64,000 nt of DNA from Flectonema sp. DT1601 (GCA_964019425.1 OZ025823.1:248001-312000); one strand, 5' to 3'; positions 1-10,399 are shown, counted from the stretch's first letter. The notes: a model not told the origin generated them from the sequence alone. Program-made: numbers and translations.

Positions 1-2025
1 TCCTGTTGAAGTTTTAATTATTGTTTCGTCAGCAGGTATTTCATCTTTTTGTTCGTATTGTTGTTCTTCCTGATTACTGTTGTCGGTATTGTTGTTGTCA
101 TTATGAGTAAGATTAGAGTCAACATCTGAGAGGTGGTGAACAATATCACTTTCTTCTGCTACAGCTTCCTCATCGTTCAATATATCTGATGTCTTTGGAA
201 GTTCCTTATGTGAGAAGTCATGCTGTGATGATATTTGTCCTTCTTCACTTTCATCAGCAACTTCAGTAGGACTGCTCTCTGCTGCCGGCTGTTCCGTTGT
301 GTGGAGTTCTGCTGGCATTTGAGCGGAGTCAACATCGACGTCACTCCGGGGAAGAGTTTCATTACTTGAAGCCTGTTGTAGTACGTCATGATTATGTGAT
401 TCATTACTTGAAGCCTGTTGTAGTACGTCATGATTATGTGATTCATTACTTGAAGCCTGTTGTAGTACGTCATGATTATGTGATTCATTACTTGAAGCCT
501 GTTGTAGTACGTCATGATTATGTGATTCATTACTTGAAGCCTGTTGTAGTACGTCATGATTATGTGATTCATTACTTGAAGCCTGTTGTAGTACGTCATG
601 ATTATGTGATTCATTACTTGAAGCCTGTTGTAGTACGTCATGATTATGTGATTCATTACTTGAAGCCTGTTGTAGTACGTCATGATTATGTGATTCATTA
701 CTTGAAGCCTGTTGTAGTACGTCATGATTATGTGATTCATTACTTGAAGCCTGTTGTAGTACGTCATGATTATGTGATTCATTACTTGAAGCCCGCTGTA
801 GTACGTCATGATTATGTGATTCATTAACAAGTACTTCAGTAATTAGATTTATATCTTCTCTTATCTTGTTGTCATACTCTGGTGTTGACTCTTCGATTGC
901 AGTCTGAGCTCTCGAGTCAGAACCTTCATCAGGTGCTTGATGTGGACTCTGTGGTTCAGAAGTAGTTTTATAAGTGCGAGAAGGGGAATCCACTTCGAAT
1001 GAAAGAAGTGTTTGTTCTCTCACTGAAGCCTCTTCTGATAAAAGACCTTCAGATGGATTCTCATAATCTGAAACGAGTCTTCCCTTCAATGCGATTGTAG
1101 TTGTCAGAAGACGTCTCCAACTTACTTCTTGAGTTTTAATATCTTCGCGTTCGGTTACTTCGGATGCGTCTAACTCGTGAAAAAGGAATTCCGTTAAGTC
1201 TTCCAACAACCAATCACTTCCAACCTTGCTAACGACTTCTTCTATTTGAGATGTGTCTACTACCAGGTGATCAACAGGTGATGTTGTTTTGATATTGAGC
1301 TGCTGTTTGAGATTAACTTTTTGAATAATTACTTGGAAGTCAGATTCCTGTTGTTGTGAAATATCAGCACGTTGATCTAATTCGTTATCAATAATTGTCA
1401 TCACAGAGATAGTCGTGTGAGTGGTAGTCCTCTTACTCTTAGTACTCCTCGCTTCAATATAATAACTGCTGTCGTTACTACTTCCTAACGGATCAGCCAT
1501 AAGAACTGCTGAACTGAGAAGACCAACACCAGCATCTGTCAGTGATGGAGGGAATTCACATGTTGGATAAATATCAATTATCATTTCAATGATTCCAGAT
1601 AACCAATAAGATGTCTCTACAGGTAGTTCAGCTGCTTGTTGACTTACTTGATTAAATATGATGTCAAGAGTTCCCTTAGACGATCCTAATCGTCTCGTAA
1701 AATCTCCTGACAGATCACATCTACAGAACGAGTAGAGTGAAATAATGAAAGCTGATATCACTTCTGGATGTTGTGGAATACAACTGGTAGCTGCTTGCAT
1801 TATTGATCCACCGAATCCATGTCGTAAGAGCCATCTTCCTCTCGTGAATGCATCAGGATCACAACCAACAATACTATAACCTAACAGCAAGCTTTCAAAC
1901 AGTAAGGAATCATTTGATTCACTACTTCCTATTTCGTAACCTCTCGACGCAACGTCTCTAAGGATTTCTAAATCCATTTTCTCGCAGGCATCCTCTCCCT
2001 CTAACCACAGCCTGCTAAAGTTCAT
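1..2025 (-). CDS. Unknown protein, 3' end outside window, with 14-residue repeats
   Basis: The frame is open from ATG at 2025 to base 1 (675 codons) and runs off the window. I do not recognise a family. The first 190 residues look globular and helical (begins MNFSRLWLEGEDACEKM), followed by an acidic Ser/Thr/Glu-rich region and eleven copies of NESHNHDVLQQASS at about residues 402-555. The tail is acidic and Asn/Gln-rich. A pyrimidine-rich stretch ending in CAG lies 28 bases before the ATG, as for most genes here. That leader holds a tiny upstream frame (ATG ACA ATG AAT TAA). The neighbour upstream is the RING ORF on the same strand. Repeat translations in other frames are artefacts of the 42-base period. 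Confidence 0.75.
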   Translation of the reverse strand, partial: MNFSRLWLEGEDACEKMDLEILRDVASRGYEIGSSESNDSLLFESLLLGYSIVGCDPDAFTRGRWLLRHGFGGSIMQAATSCIPQHPEVISAFIISLYSFCRCDLSGDFTRRLGSSKGTLDIIFNQVSQQAAELPVETSYWLSGIIEMIIDIYPTCEFPPSLTDAGVGLLSSAVLMADPLGSSNDSSYYIEARSTKSKRTTTHTTISVMTIIDNELDQRADISQQQESDFQVIIQKVNLKQQLNIKTTSPVDHLVVDTSQIEEVVSKVGSDWLLEDLTEFLFHELDASEVTEREDIKTQEVSWRRLLTTTIALKGRLVSDYENPSEGLLSEEASVREQTLLSFEVDSPSRTYKTTSEPQSPHQAPDEGSDSRAQTAIEESTPEYDNKIREDINLITEVLVNESHNHDVLQRASSNESHNHDVLQQASSNESHNHDVLQQASSNESHNHDVLQQASSNESHNHDVLQQASSNESHNHDVLQQASSNESHNHDVLQQASSNESHNHDVLQQASSNESHNHDVLQQASSNESHNHDVLQQASSNESHNHDVLQQASSNETLPRSDVDVDSAQMPAELHTTEQPAAESSPTEVADESEEGQISSQHDFSHKELPKTSDILNDEEAVAEESDIVHHLSDVDSNLTHNDNNNTDNSNQEEQQYEQKDEIPADETIIKTSTG
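361..822 (-). repeat. Eleven tandem 42-bp units in coding sequence
   Basis: Exactly 11 units of 42 bases. Ten look identical by eye; the unit nearest 822 (first in the protein) differs at two positions. In the minus-strand gene each unit encodes NESHNHDVLQQASS. The period is a multiple of three, so several other frames are open through the array too. The near identity suggests recent expansion or homogenisation. Confidence 0.95.
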
Positions 2026-2162
2026 ATTGTTAATTCATTGTCATTATTACTTTCTGTTATAAGATTAAGTTAGTATAAACCAAAAACCATAAGATGACAA
2101 TACGTTTCAAAAGTGTAAATAAAAACAAGTAAAAAGAAGAGTGTGAAAACACTCTCCGATAT

Positions 2163-3539
2163 TTACCATTCGATGTGAACGTTGTATTTTCTGTTAATGG
2201 CAGCTAGTTTTTCTTCAAATGCGAGGAAGGCTTGTTGTAAATCATGGTGACCTGCATCTTTAACTTTCCACTTTATTGATAGCGAAGACAGAGTATGATT
2301 TGGTATGAAGTCGTACGACGACAGTCCATCACAAGCTGAGCATCTCCACGAAGAAACGTTGTGAGCCACTGCCATTGAACTGGCGCAGTTAAAACAAAAA
2401 TTATGACCACACGGCCACATCATACAAATCTGTGTTGAGTGTTCACGGCATTGCAGACACGTAAACTCAGTCTCAAGATCACAATTAAATTCAACCAACT
2501 CCTGCGTGCTGTCTGTAAAATTTCTAATCTCCCTTTGAATAACTTTTTCTTTGTTATAATTATAAGCCTTGTCACTACTCAGTTCCGTTAGATCCGGGTC
2601 TACCTGAGTACCAACGGAACATTTTCCTAGTGTCTCTTCTACTTCTTTTGGCGATGATGCACTTTCGAGAATGTGAAGAAGCATATTTTTATATTTCCCT
2701 CTGTGTTTCATTCTGTTTGACTTACATTTTAAGCTTTCAATCTCTGCTTCATAGGTGTTTACTTTTTCTTTAATTTGAACTAATTTCGCCTTCAGTTGAA
2801 CTTCTTCAGATAAGAATTCTTGTAATTGTCTTGTTGTTGTTGAATGTTGGCTTTGCAATGCTTGCATTTTTAAATTAAGACCATGTTTTTTTTCTTTGTA
2901 TTGACTTTGTATTGACTGTCTAAGAACATGCTTTCTCTCCACGAGGTCAATCTCACGTTGTTTAAGACCTTTGATTGGGTGAATAGATTTATTTATTTCC
3001 GTTCGTATATTTTGAATAACCCCACGGGCTTCAAAATCCATTTCATTTTGACGATTTACGTCGTATGAGTTTTGTTTGTTTACGAGTGCTATTGAGTTAA
3101 CCTGTCCCTTTATATATGATACAGGCCATGTTCCTTCAGAACCAATCTTTACAACAGGGTAGCCAGTTCTGTCTATTGAATCAACGATGCCTTCTTTCCA
3201 GAGTTGTTCGTTGTCATCAAATATCACGACGGCGTCATCTACTTTGACAGATGGGTTTTTGTTGTCTTGTCGGAATTCTTGTCCTCTTGCGGTAGCTCTT
3301 AATGTTGATAAGTTTCTCATATTTTGTAATGTCTTTTCATCAATTTCATCTAAAACAGAAACAAGTAATTTAATTTCATCAACGAGACTGTCACATTGTA
3401 CGATTCTCTCAGGTGCTGCTGTCCCTTCCATTGAATTCAACTCTCGGGGGTTAACCGCGAGATTAGCCTTCAAGCGAGCAACAAATTCCCCAACACCAGA
3501 ACCGTATTCATTTCCAAGAGCTTTAGTGATACCGAAATC
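2163..3539 (-). CDS. RING-finger coiled-coil protein, possibly the C-terminal half of the upstream ORF
   Basis: The frame is open from just after the TAA of the upstream ORF (3540-3542) to TAA at 2163. The first in-frame ATG is at 3431. A Tudor/SH3-like patch (residues DDNEQLWKEGIVDSID) is followed by a long Lys/Glu/Gln coiled coil. Near the C-terminus is a C3HC4 RING: CLQC, then CGHNFCFNC, then CSAC. RING domains usually bind E2 enzymes, so a ubiquitin ligase role is inferred. Unlike its neighbours it has no pyrimidine-tract acceptor before ATG 3431. The sequence between the TAA and 3431 also reads like protein (EYGSGVGEFVARLKANL). It is therefore probably the end of the 4955-3540 gene. Confidence 0.7.
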   Translation of the reverse strand, partial: DFGITKALGNEYGSGVGEFVARLKANLAVNPRELNSMEGTAAPERIVQCDSLVDEIKLLVSVLDEIDEKTLQNMRNLSTLRATARGQEFRQDNKNPSVKVDDAVVIFDDNEQLWKEGIVDSIDRTGYPVVKIGSEGTWPVSYIKGQVNSIALVNKQNSYDVNRQNEMDFEARGVIQNIRTEINKSIHPIKGLKQREIDLVERKHVLRQSIQSQYKEKKHGLNLKMQALQSQHSTTTRQLQEFLSEEVQLKAKLVQIKEKVNTYEAEIESLKCKSNRMKHRGKYKNMLLHILESASSPKEVEETLGKCSVGTQVDPDLTELSSDKAYNYNKEKVIQREIRNFTDSTQELVEFNCDLETEFTCLQCREHSTQICMMWPCGHNFCFNCASSMAVAHNVSSWRCSACDGLSSYDFIPNHTLSSLSIKWKVKDAGHHDLQQAFLAFEEKLAAINRKYNVHIEW

Positions 3540-4955
3540 TTATATTCCGTAAACCTTTCTAACTTTTGGAGAAGGTACTTCAACAGATTGTTCTATTTGA
3601 TCTGGTGATGCTGATCCAGAAGATAATTGGGGAGAAGCTCTTTCTGAAGAAAAACTCTGTTTTTGATCGCCTCTGTTAGAGTCTCTCTTTATTGCTGGTG
3701 GAAGAAAACTAACTTTCTTTGTTGATAGAAATACATCATTAGTACTATCTGAATTTGTATTATTGTGGTTTAATATTTTAGATCTCACGTCTGATTTTGT
3801 AGTATTCCCAGTCGGTTCTGTTGGATGTTTCCTAATGCTATTTACGGAGTCAAGGTCAGAGAAATCACCTTCACCTGTTCTTATACTTCCACACGTTCTT
3901 ATGCTTCTTATACTTCCCCAATCATTAGATGCTACTTTTGAACTGCTGAATGATGTTGCGAAACTTGCGCTGTTCTTTAAACTAATTGGTGTCTCACACT
4001 CAATAGCGCGATTTAACGTACCAAGGTTTTGTGTTTGTGTGTTTACTATAGATAGTTTTCCTTTTCCTTTGATACTACTACTACGTGTCAGTGATTCAAC
4101 AGGTGTTTCTATTTTAGTTGAAGGCTTTCTGCTCATTGCAATAGTCGCAGATAAGTTTGAATCTTTTTTAATTTGTTCCTCGGGTTCTATGTCTGCGAAC
4201 TGTACGCTGTGTGATTTCACAGGGCTACCTTCTGCTGAACTTATGTTGATCCCATCACTGTTTAACAACCGGAATGCACTATGTGCGACATTTGGAGATG
4301 ACGGGACTGAAATAATTGTATCGCTATCACAACTAAATAGCGGTACGGGGGGAGGCTTCTTCCTATCCTCTTCATCATGCAAGAGGGAGACTGTCACGGT
4401 GTTTACAGATTTTTCCTTCAGTGCTTGTAATTTCTTTTCCATTTTTTCAAGTAGCAGCGTCCGTTGATGAATTCTCTGTGTGCTCCCTAAGAACGATCCC
4501 GCCACTGAAGACCTCGTTGATGAAGGAGGGGCAACCCTGGGTCTCAATTTGAGAATCGGTTTATGACTCTTCCTACAACTATCAATTGCAATATCTTGTA
4601 CCACGAATGGGGAGATCGGTCTTCGTGAATATTTTCGTAATTTCTCTCTAAACACTTTAGTCAATTGGTGTGTTAATAATTGAAGCTCTTCGTTGTGTTT
4701 CTCAATCGATATTAACAAACCTTCAGAAGGAGCACTCTTCGGTACGAAGTCTGTGTCTGATGATGCTGTTTGCAATAGTGGGATAGCTCTGCTGCTACGC
4801 ATCAAATTCATGTTATGAATCGTTTTCTGTCTCGTTTCCACTGGTATGTGAACATTACCTGCATTGTTATGACGTGGCCTAGTTAGTAATTTATGAGAAC
4901 AACCTCCCCGGTTGTTCAGTTCCTCCCTCGTCTCTCGGAAGGAGACGATCGCCAT
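3540..4955 (-). CDS. Ser/Thr-rich protein of unknown function, N-terminal part of a probable RING protein
   Basis: 471 codons from ATG 4955 to TAA 3540-3542. The sequence is low-complexity, rich in Ser, Thr, Lys and Asn, with a short predicted coiled coil near residues 160-185 (LLLEKMEKKLQALKEK). No domain is recognised. An acceptor-like CTTCCAACAG lies 21 bases before the ATG. That leader contains an out-of-frame ATG overlapping the start. After the stop the same frame continues for 458 sense codons into the RING ORF, so this may be the first half of a protein of about 930 residues made by read-through, or the TAA may be a sequence error or allele. Confidence 0.75.
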   Translation of the reverse strand: MAIVSFRETREELNNRGGCSHKLLTRPRHNNAGNVHIPVETRQKTIHNMNLMRSSRAIPLLQTASSDTDFVPKSAPSEGLLISIEKHNEELQLLTHQLTKVFREKLRKYSRRPISPFVVQDIAIDSCRKSHKPILKLRPRVAPPSSTRSSVAGSFLGSTQRIHQRTLLLEKMEKKLQALKEKSVNTVTVSLLHDEEDRKKPPPVPLFSCDSDTIISVPSSPNVAHSAFRLLNSDGINISSAEGSPVKSHSVQFADIEPEEQIKKDSNLSATIAMSRKPSTKIETPVESLTRSSSIKGKGKLSIVNTQTQNLGTLNRAIECETPISLKNSASFATSFSSSKVASNDWGSIRSIRTCGSIRTGEGDFSDLDSVNSIRKHPTEPTGNTTKSDVRSKILNHNNTNSDSTNDVFLSTKKVSFLPPAIKRDSNRGDQKQSFSSERASPQLSSGSASPDQIEQSVEVPSPKVRKVYGI

Positions 4956-5231
4956 TTAAGTAGTCGAGAAGCATACCTGTTGGAAGATAACATTATAAAG
5001 AATGAGAGTAAACAGGTTTATAGAGAATGGAAAGTTTTCATACAATTATCTGTTTCTATTTTGGGGGTATTTACGTTAAGGAAACGTAAGCAATTAAAAG
5101 GTTACAAAGAATATATAATCAATGCCAAAGCAAAACTGAACGATATGGAATGAGTAAATCTCCATAATAATAATAACTAAGCATGGCTGTTAATTTGGTG
5201 TTTGAAAACCCTTCATCTGTTTTCGAGATGT

Positions 5232-6173
5232 TCACTTGTGTGCTGCCCAACCCATGGCAATTCTTTTACGTTCTTCACCCTTGGGAGCTAATCCGATTTC
5301 ACCAACTCGTCGCTTTGCTAAATTGCATTTGACGCCGAATGGTTTTGAGACATTGCCTCCGACAGGTAACGGATTTTTGTATCTCGGGGAATACTTTGAA
5401 CGCTCCTCAACAATCAACTCTCCGCTGAGAACACTCGTTGATAGTGAATTCGGAGTAAGATGATGTTCTGGTCCAAACTTTCTCGGTTTCTTTACTCCTT
5501 TTTGTAACTCAGGTTTACTATTAACACAATGAGTTGTCTCAGCTGATAACGCAGCTGATAACAATCCACGTCTACAAGGTGACTGAGTGCATTCAGCAAC
5601 TTTTTCAGCCCAAGTCTTTGCAGGTTTTGGAGGAGATATTTTTCCAGGAGGAGTCATAAGGATATCTCTTCTGGGTATTGATCGATTTGATGATGGTGAA
5701 GTAAACGGAAGCAAACGGTCGTCAATTAAATTTCTAACACTCGGACTCCTACTCCGACTACATGAGTATCGATAACAATCTTTTAAACTCGTTGCTATTT
5801 CATTATGAATATCAGATGCCGTAAACTGCTGCATTGTTTGTATCGAATCATTTTCTGAGTTCCATTTTCTCACAGGACTTGGTGTGACTGGGACATCATT
5901 TTGAACAGTTCGGCACTTCGCTGATTGCAATAAAACAGCTTTGCAAACTTTTGATATTAATTCCCGGTGTTCTACATTAGCTATTCTCATTCTCTGATGA
6001 TCACCTTTACCCAATTGAAGTAAATCAGATCCCGTGATTCCTAACTTCAGTACTTGTTGGCAGTGAATCTTTAACCCATTCTCTCTAAACAATAAACAAA
6101 CATCTTCTGGAAGGTATTTCTTAAGCTGCTGTCCTTTTAACGACTCTGGAAAGCTTACCTGCACCTCTGTCAT
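5232..6173 (-). CDS. SAM-domain-like protein
   Basis: 313 codons; the start is ATG 6173, eight bases after a CTTACCCAG acceptor. The codon before it, at 6176, is GTG. Residues 7-80 resemble a sterile alpha motif: a run of helices with the core LGITGSDLLQL followed by RELISKVCKAVL. SAM domains mediate protein or RNA contacts. The rest is basic and Ser/Pro/Arg-rich, with no recognised fold, ending in MGWAAHK. No enzyme motif is visible. The SAM call rests on pattern only. Confidence 0.7.
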   Translation of the reverse strand: MTEVQVSFPESLKGQQLKKYLPEDVCLLFRENGLKIHCQQVLKLGITGSDLLQLGKGDHQRMRIANVEHRELISKVCKAVLLQSAKCRTVQNDVPVTPSPVRKWNSENDSIQTMQQFTASDIHNEIATSLKDCYRYSCSRSRSPSVRNLIDDRLLPFTSPSSNRSIPRRDILMTPPGKISPPKPAKTWAEKVAECTQSPCRRGLLSAALSAETTHCVNSKPELQKGVKKPRKFGPEHHLTPNSLSTSVLSGELIVEERSKYSPRYKNPLPVGGNVSKPFGVKCNLAKRRVGEIGLAPKGEERKRIAMGWAAHK

Positions 6174-6738
6174 CACATGTGCTGGGTAAGAAGTATAATA
6201 TTATCTAAAATAGAACCAATAGACTTTTATCATCAAAGGTAATTTCCCCCCCCCCCCCCCAGTTACGAAATAAATTGTTTGCATTAAAAAAATACAAGGA
6301 GGATATATATGAGTATTCGTTTATTCGATTAAAAAAGTAACATAACAGATACAGTTATAAAGGATATAAACATTCAAAAGGTTTGGTTTGCCTTGTCGTC
6401 GTCTTGCTAGCATCGCAACCTATGAAGTTATCCTAAAAAAAAAAAGAAAAAAGTCGGTCATCGCAGAAAGAACTGAAAAAAAGGAACCGAGAGCTACCTC
6501 GTTCCGGAAAAAAAAGAATGAAAAAAAAAAAAAAAAAAAAATAGTAGTTTTTTGTCTTTCCATTTTTAGCTTTACAAAGAAACAGAAAATATGAGACAAA
6601 AAACTACTGTAATCTAAGTTGTTAAGAAACACGTAAGTGTTACAGACAGAGAAGCTTTTAGAAAGCTTTTTTTAAATCAGAAAAAGAAAACAAATGAATT
6701 GTGAAATAGCGTCCAAAGACACAAGTTCACAACACAGA
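6174..6738. other. Intergenic region with homopolymers
   Basis: No gene seen. It holds a run of 14-15 C at about 6246-6260 and A runs up to about 20 bases around 6520-6541. Short Lys-rich frames here are products of the A runs. Confidence 0.6.
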
Positions 6739-8028
6739 TCATGAGAATGTCGGAACACACATAACTGCGCTCAACGATCCAAGCTCAGGCGGATGAACCG
6801 CATCAGGAGAAGGAGCAATCCTGTAAAACGATTTCCAAATAGGAGATGAACTGTTTGAAGCCGTCTTTATAACTGCTGCAATAAGATCTCCGACTGCAGG
6901 TATTTGACATTTTACATCTTCAATTGCCGATGATAAGATAAGTCCTTTACTATCACAGAAGATGTCAGATATGAAAGGCTCAAGAGAACTCTTTGATAAC
7001 CAATTAATAAGAATATCACACAGCGTTGATATAAAGAGTGAATAGTTTACAGCTTCAGAAGGAATCTTGATCGCTAACATATCATCTATTGATGTGACTA
7101 ACCACAGTCTCAGTGTCCTCATAATCGCGTCGATAAATTGAACAACAGAAGAGTTGACTTCCATGTTGCTTACAAAGTTAGCAACCTTTTCTATCAATTC
7201 TTTTTCTTTAAATATCGCTGTTGCTACCGTCACGTTATTAGATTGTCTAGCCGCTTCAAGAGCTACCAGCTTAGTAGCCATGTCATCGATTTCTTTTGTT
7301 TCTTTGTTTCTTTCAGTCGGCGGTAGTGTGCAGCAACTGGCATCAGAGTCGTAGTCGGTATGAACTGATTGTATTTTCCGTTTTTTTATTTCCTTTTTAG
7401 CAGATGGTGGTTTCGATTTCTTTGGTACTGTCGGTGGTGTTTTTGCAACAGATTTCTTACTTGAGCTTTTAGTAGCTGGTTTTGACTTCTTCGCAGCACT
7501 TTTTTTTGCGGGTTTGCGTGTTGCTTCTTGACTCGATTCATCGTCCACACTTATAACATCTTTCTTCTTCCCGCTTGCTTTCGTAGGTTTTGATGCGGAT
7601 GACTTGCCTGCTGGTTTTACTGTTCCGTGGTATGCGCCACCCTTTCTGAAATCTTCTATCTTCACCATGAGCCTTTTCTTTGTGAATAAGTCACTTGGAA
7701 TGGGAAGGTTTTCAATGGAATACTTGGCTAGTGAATCGAGAGCTTTATAGGTACTTAGTTCCAGGTCATTTCCAATAAGTTTTGTTTCTTCGCAAAGAGC
7801 AAAGAACGTCTTTGACATATCTCCTGTATTCACCCATGTGTATCGAGTTACTGTTGAGACATCGTTTCCTTTAGCAAGCTCTGTTAGTCGACTCTTCATC
7901 GCGTCGCTCCATTTTTCATAACAGTTTCTCCACTCCTCTCCAACTTCTTCATGACTTTCAGATAAAAAGTCGCAAAGCTTCTCGGATTTTTTTTTTATTT
8001 CAGCAATCTGCTTAGCTGAGAAGCTCAT
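6739..8028 (-). CDS. Lys-rich nuclear-type protein, unknown function
   Basis: 429 codons. Helical N-terminus (residues 1-125), a Lys/Ser/Ala/Pro-rich disordered centre (about 135-225) with many KK and KKSK clusters that could act as nuclear localisation signals, and a helical C-terminal domain (about 240-410). The layout resembles chromatin-associated proteins with a basic linker, but no named domain could be assigned. A T-rich tract ending in AACAG lies 17 bases before the ATG. The leader holds a two-codon upstream frame (ATG TAC TAA). Confidence 0.75.
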   Translation of the reverse strand: MSFSAKQIAEIKKKSEKLCDFLSESHEEVGEEWRNCYEKWSDAMKSRLTELAKGNDVSTVTRYTWVNTGDMSKTFFALCEETKLIGNDLELSTYKALDSLAKYSIENLPIPSDLFTKKRLMVKIEDFRKGGAYHGTVKPAGKSSASKPTKASGKKKDVISVDDESSQEATRKPAKKSAAKKSKPATKSSSKKSVAKTPPTVPKKSKPPSAKKEIKKRKIQSVHTDYDSDASCCTLPPTERNKETKEIDDMATKLVALEAARQSNNVTVATAIFKEKELIEKVANFVSNMEVNSSVVQFIDAIMRTLRLWLVTSIDDMLAIKIPSEAVNYSLFISTLCDILINWLSKSSLEPFISDIFCDSKGLILSSAIEDVKCQIPAVGDLIAAVIKTASNSSSPIWKSFYRIAPSPDAVHPPELGSLSAVMCVPTFS

Positions 8029-8428
8029 GTTTTGTTAGTACATACTGTTTTTAAAAAAAGAAAATTAATGAATAATTGCTAACACTTTTTCATGGCTGGT
8101 TTCTCGCTTGCAAAGACAGAACGATAGTTAAGTTTAAAGACTGCACAACAGAGAGATGCCTCCGATAGTGCTCATCTTCTAGTTAGATTTAGAAGAGCAA
8201 AAAGAACATAAAAAAAAAAAACGCGTAAAAATAAAACCAGGATAGGGATTATAAAGTTTTGGTTAAACAAAATAGCGCAACGGACGTAAAATTAATAATA
8301 AGAAAAAATCACGACGAACTATATTTTGTTACATAAAAGCAGCATATCAGTCCACAAGAATGAAACAGACTCATAAGAATCTCATTCATGGACGACTCTT
8401 AACACGGATAGTAGGAACAACGATAACA

Positions 8429-9787
8429 TTACATACTCTCTTGTCTATTCTGAAGCTCTTCAATTAAAAGCTTCGACTGATCACTTGAAATGTGACCACT
8501 ATTCTCTGCCCATTGTAGCAAGTCATTAACGTGGTGGATTGTATTAGCAGCAGTCTCAGTTGGTCTACAAAGAAACTTACACTGAGTATCATGACCAATT
8601 GATATTACTGAAGGTGATTGTTGCCAAGGCTCTCCATCAATCTGCATTGGAAGTGTCTGCAGAGTTGTCATCTTTAAGCGACTTCCTTGTGCAAGTCGAA
8701 TACCAGAACTGAGACCTAGTTGAATTTGAGTTAAGTGAACAACACCAGTCACAGCACACACTTCAAACAGAGAGTCATTAAAACGAACTTGCTCTGGTCC
8801 AGGCCATAAGTTCTTAGCACCGCCTCCGTAACTCGGTATGTTTGAAATTATTATCCCTGCTGTATCTAGAGGGAGGGCTACTTCGACCCCATCGACTGAC
8901 AATTTTACTTTCTCAGCAATAGAACGATTCTTTATTGTTGTTCGGGTTTGTTTAAAGAAAGCACCAAGACCATGTCTAACATACCACAACTTGTTAATCA
9001 AGCGAGAGAAGTAGACGGAAGGACTGCTTTTTCGGTGATTGTGAAATCGAAGGGCAACTGAAGCATCAGCACCGATGCTAACGTAATTTGTCCAGTATTG
9101 TTGTGGTTGTTTACGACCGTCTCCACAAATAACTTGCCAACGGTCAAGTGTTGAAGGAATACTTTCTGATACGTCAGCGAGGATATCTGGAACTGGTTGG
9201 CCAGTTGACCAACCTCCTCCCCAACCAAGAACACGTGCTAAGTCATTACCAGTTCCTAAAGGTATTATTGCTACTGGGGCCATGAAATTAACCTTTATCA
9301 TTGCAGACATGACCCAACCAACTGTTCCATCACCACCACATACAATTACTCGAAGATTCTTTACTCTTTTGTAACGTTCTATTGTCTGTTCGGGTTTTGC
9401 TTTAGCCAGATCACATATTTGAATTGGATGTAGTAGTTGTTTCAACTGTCTGGTTAGTACCTCTCCCTGTTTCCCACCAGCTTTGTTGTTAACGAATACC
9501 AGTGCCGGGGTTTTCCCTGGAATTTCTATTTCCGCAGCTGCTGTGGTGCTTTTTGTTTTTGGCATATAAAATGGTCGGTTTGGTTTTAACAACTTCGCTG
9601 CCTCCTCACTAATGACTAACCTTCCATGTCGAGATCTGTGCATTACTTCTGTTATGACAGAAGGGAGGAGAGGATTTAGCTCATAAAAGAATACCCACCA
9701 CGTTAGGATCCCAACTACAACTGCACCAAACATCTGAAGCAGCACATCGTTCGTTGCAATTTCATCTTTTAGAGTAGTGAAATACAT
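8429..9787 (-). CDS. Diacylglycerol kinase, membrane-anchored
   Basis: 452 codons. It phosphorylates diacylglycerol to phosphatidic acid. The N-terminus carries one hydrophobic segment (about residues 18-38), so membrane anchoring is likely. The catalytic domain spans about 90-220 with FVNNKAGGKQG and the ATP-binding motif CGGDGTVGW, followed by PLGTGNDLARVLGWG. The accessory domain spans about 225-390 (NYVSIGADASVALRFH). No C1 domains are seen. The acceptor TTTTCCTCCCAACAG lies 9 bases before the ATG. The stop lies inside a donor-like GTATGT (8431-8436). Splicing to the pyrimidine-rich acceptor at 8179-8181 would keep frame and add about 29 residues, ending at 8090. That terminal exon is plausible but unproven. 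Confidence 0.9.
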   Translation of the reverse strand: MYFTTLKDEIATNDVLLQMFGAVVVGILTWWVFFYELNPLLPSVITEVMHRSRHGRLVISEEAAKLLKPNRPFYMPKTKSTTAAAEIEIPGKTPALVFVNNKAGGKQGEVLTRQLKQLLHPIQICDLAKAKPEQTIERYKRVKNLRVIVCGGDGTVGWVMSAMIKVNFMAPVAIIPLGTGNDLARVLGWGGGWSTGQPVPDILADVSESIPSTLDRWQVICGDGRKQPQQYWTNYVSIGADASVALRFHNHRKSSPSVYFSRLINKLWYVRHGLGAFFKQTRTTIKNRSIAEKVKLSVDGVEVALPLDTAGIIISNIPSYGGGAKNLWPGPEQVRFNDSLFEVCAVTGVVHLTQIQLGLSSGIRLAQGSRLKMTTLQTLPMQIDGEPWQQSPSVISIGHDTQCKFLCRPTETAANTIHHVNDLLQWAENSGHISSDQSKLLIEELQNRQESM

Positions 9788-10399
9788 ACTTATACTCTGT
9801 TGGGAGGAAAATAATGTTCCATTGGAATGATTTTATTAAAAAGATAATAACAGGGACACAACACCTGAGACAGACTAAAGAAAACAGTGTGCTGCTGAGT
9901 AAAAAGGGACTTTTCACTCTTTAATAGGAATCGATTTGTTTCCAATGACTGCATTACCACACAAGATGATAAGGAAAGAAGGAAAACAGTTAATTTAACC
10001 TACCTGCTGTCGCATTGGATGGGTTTGTTCGCATCACACGCAGTAGCGCTATAGATTATTTTACTCCGAAGAACTACCAACAACTTTACTGTTATTGGTT
10101 CGAATATGAGTAAAATAAGATAGCTCACTGAATCAAAACATAAAAGAAAAAGTTATAAAATCACAATTTTTCCCCTGTTCCAGAAGCCTTAATCTTATAC
10201 TACTCGTTACTGGTTAGTTAAGTTTATCTATAAAGGCTTACTTCATAAGAGGAAATCAAAATAAGGAATCGTCGTGGCACACACACACCCGGTTTATATA
10301 GACCAGCACTACTACAGCAGCAGACACTAAGAAATACTTAAAACGTTAGCGAGGAGGGATTTAATAAGATACGAAAAGAGGGAGAGGTTGAAGTATGGT
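9788..10399. other. Intergenic region
   Basis: No gene seen. At about 10180-10215 it carries a motif (CCTTAATCTTATACTACT) that recurs in the repeat region near 32130, so a small dispersed repeat is present. Confidence 0.5.

Noticed and set aside
297-827. Plus-strand 176-codon frame over the 42-bp repeats
   Set aside because: Shadow of the array; the minus-strand frame is open for 675 codons well beyond the repeats.
6388-6632. Lys- or Phe-rich short frames at A/T runs (also many in 37-46 kb)
   Set aside because: Translations of homopolymers with no other coding sign.
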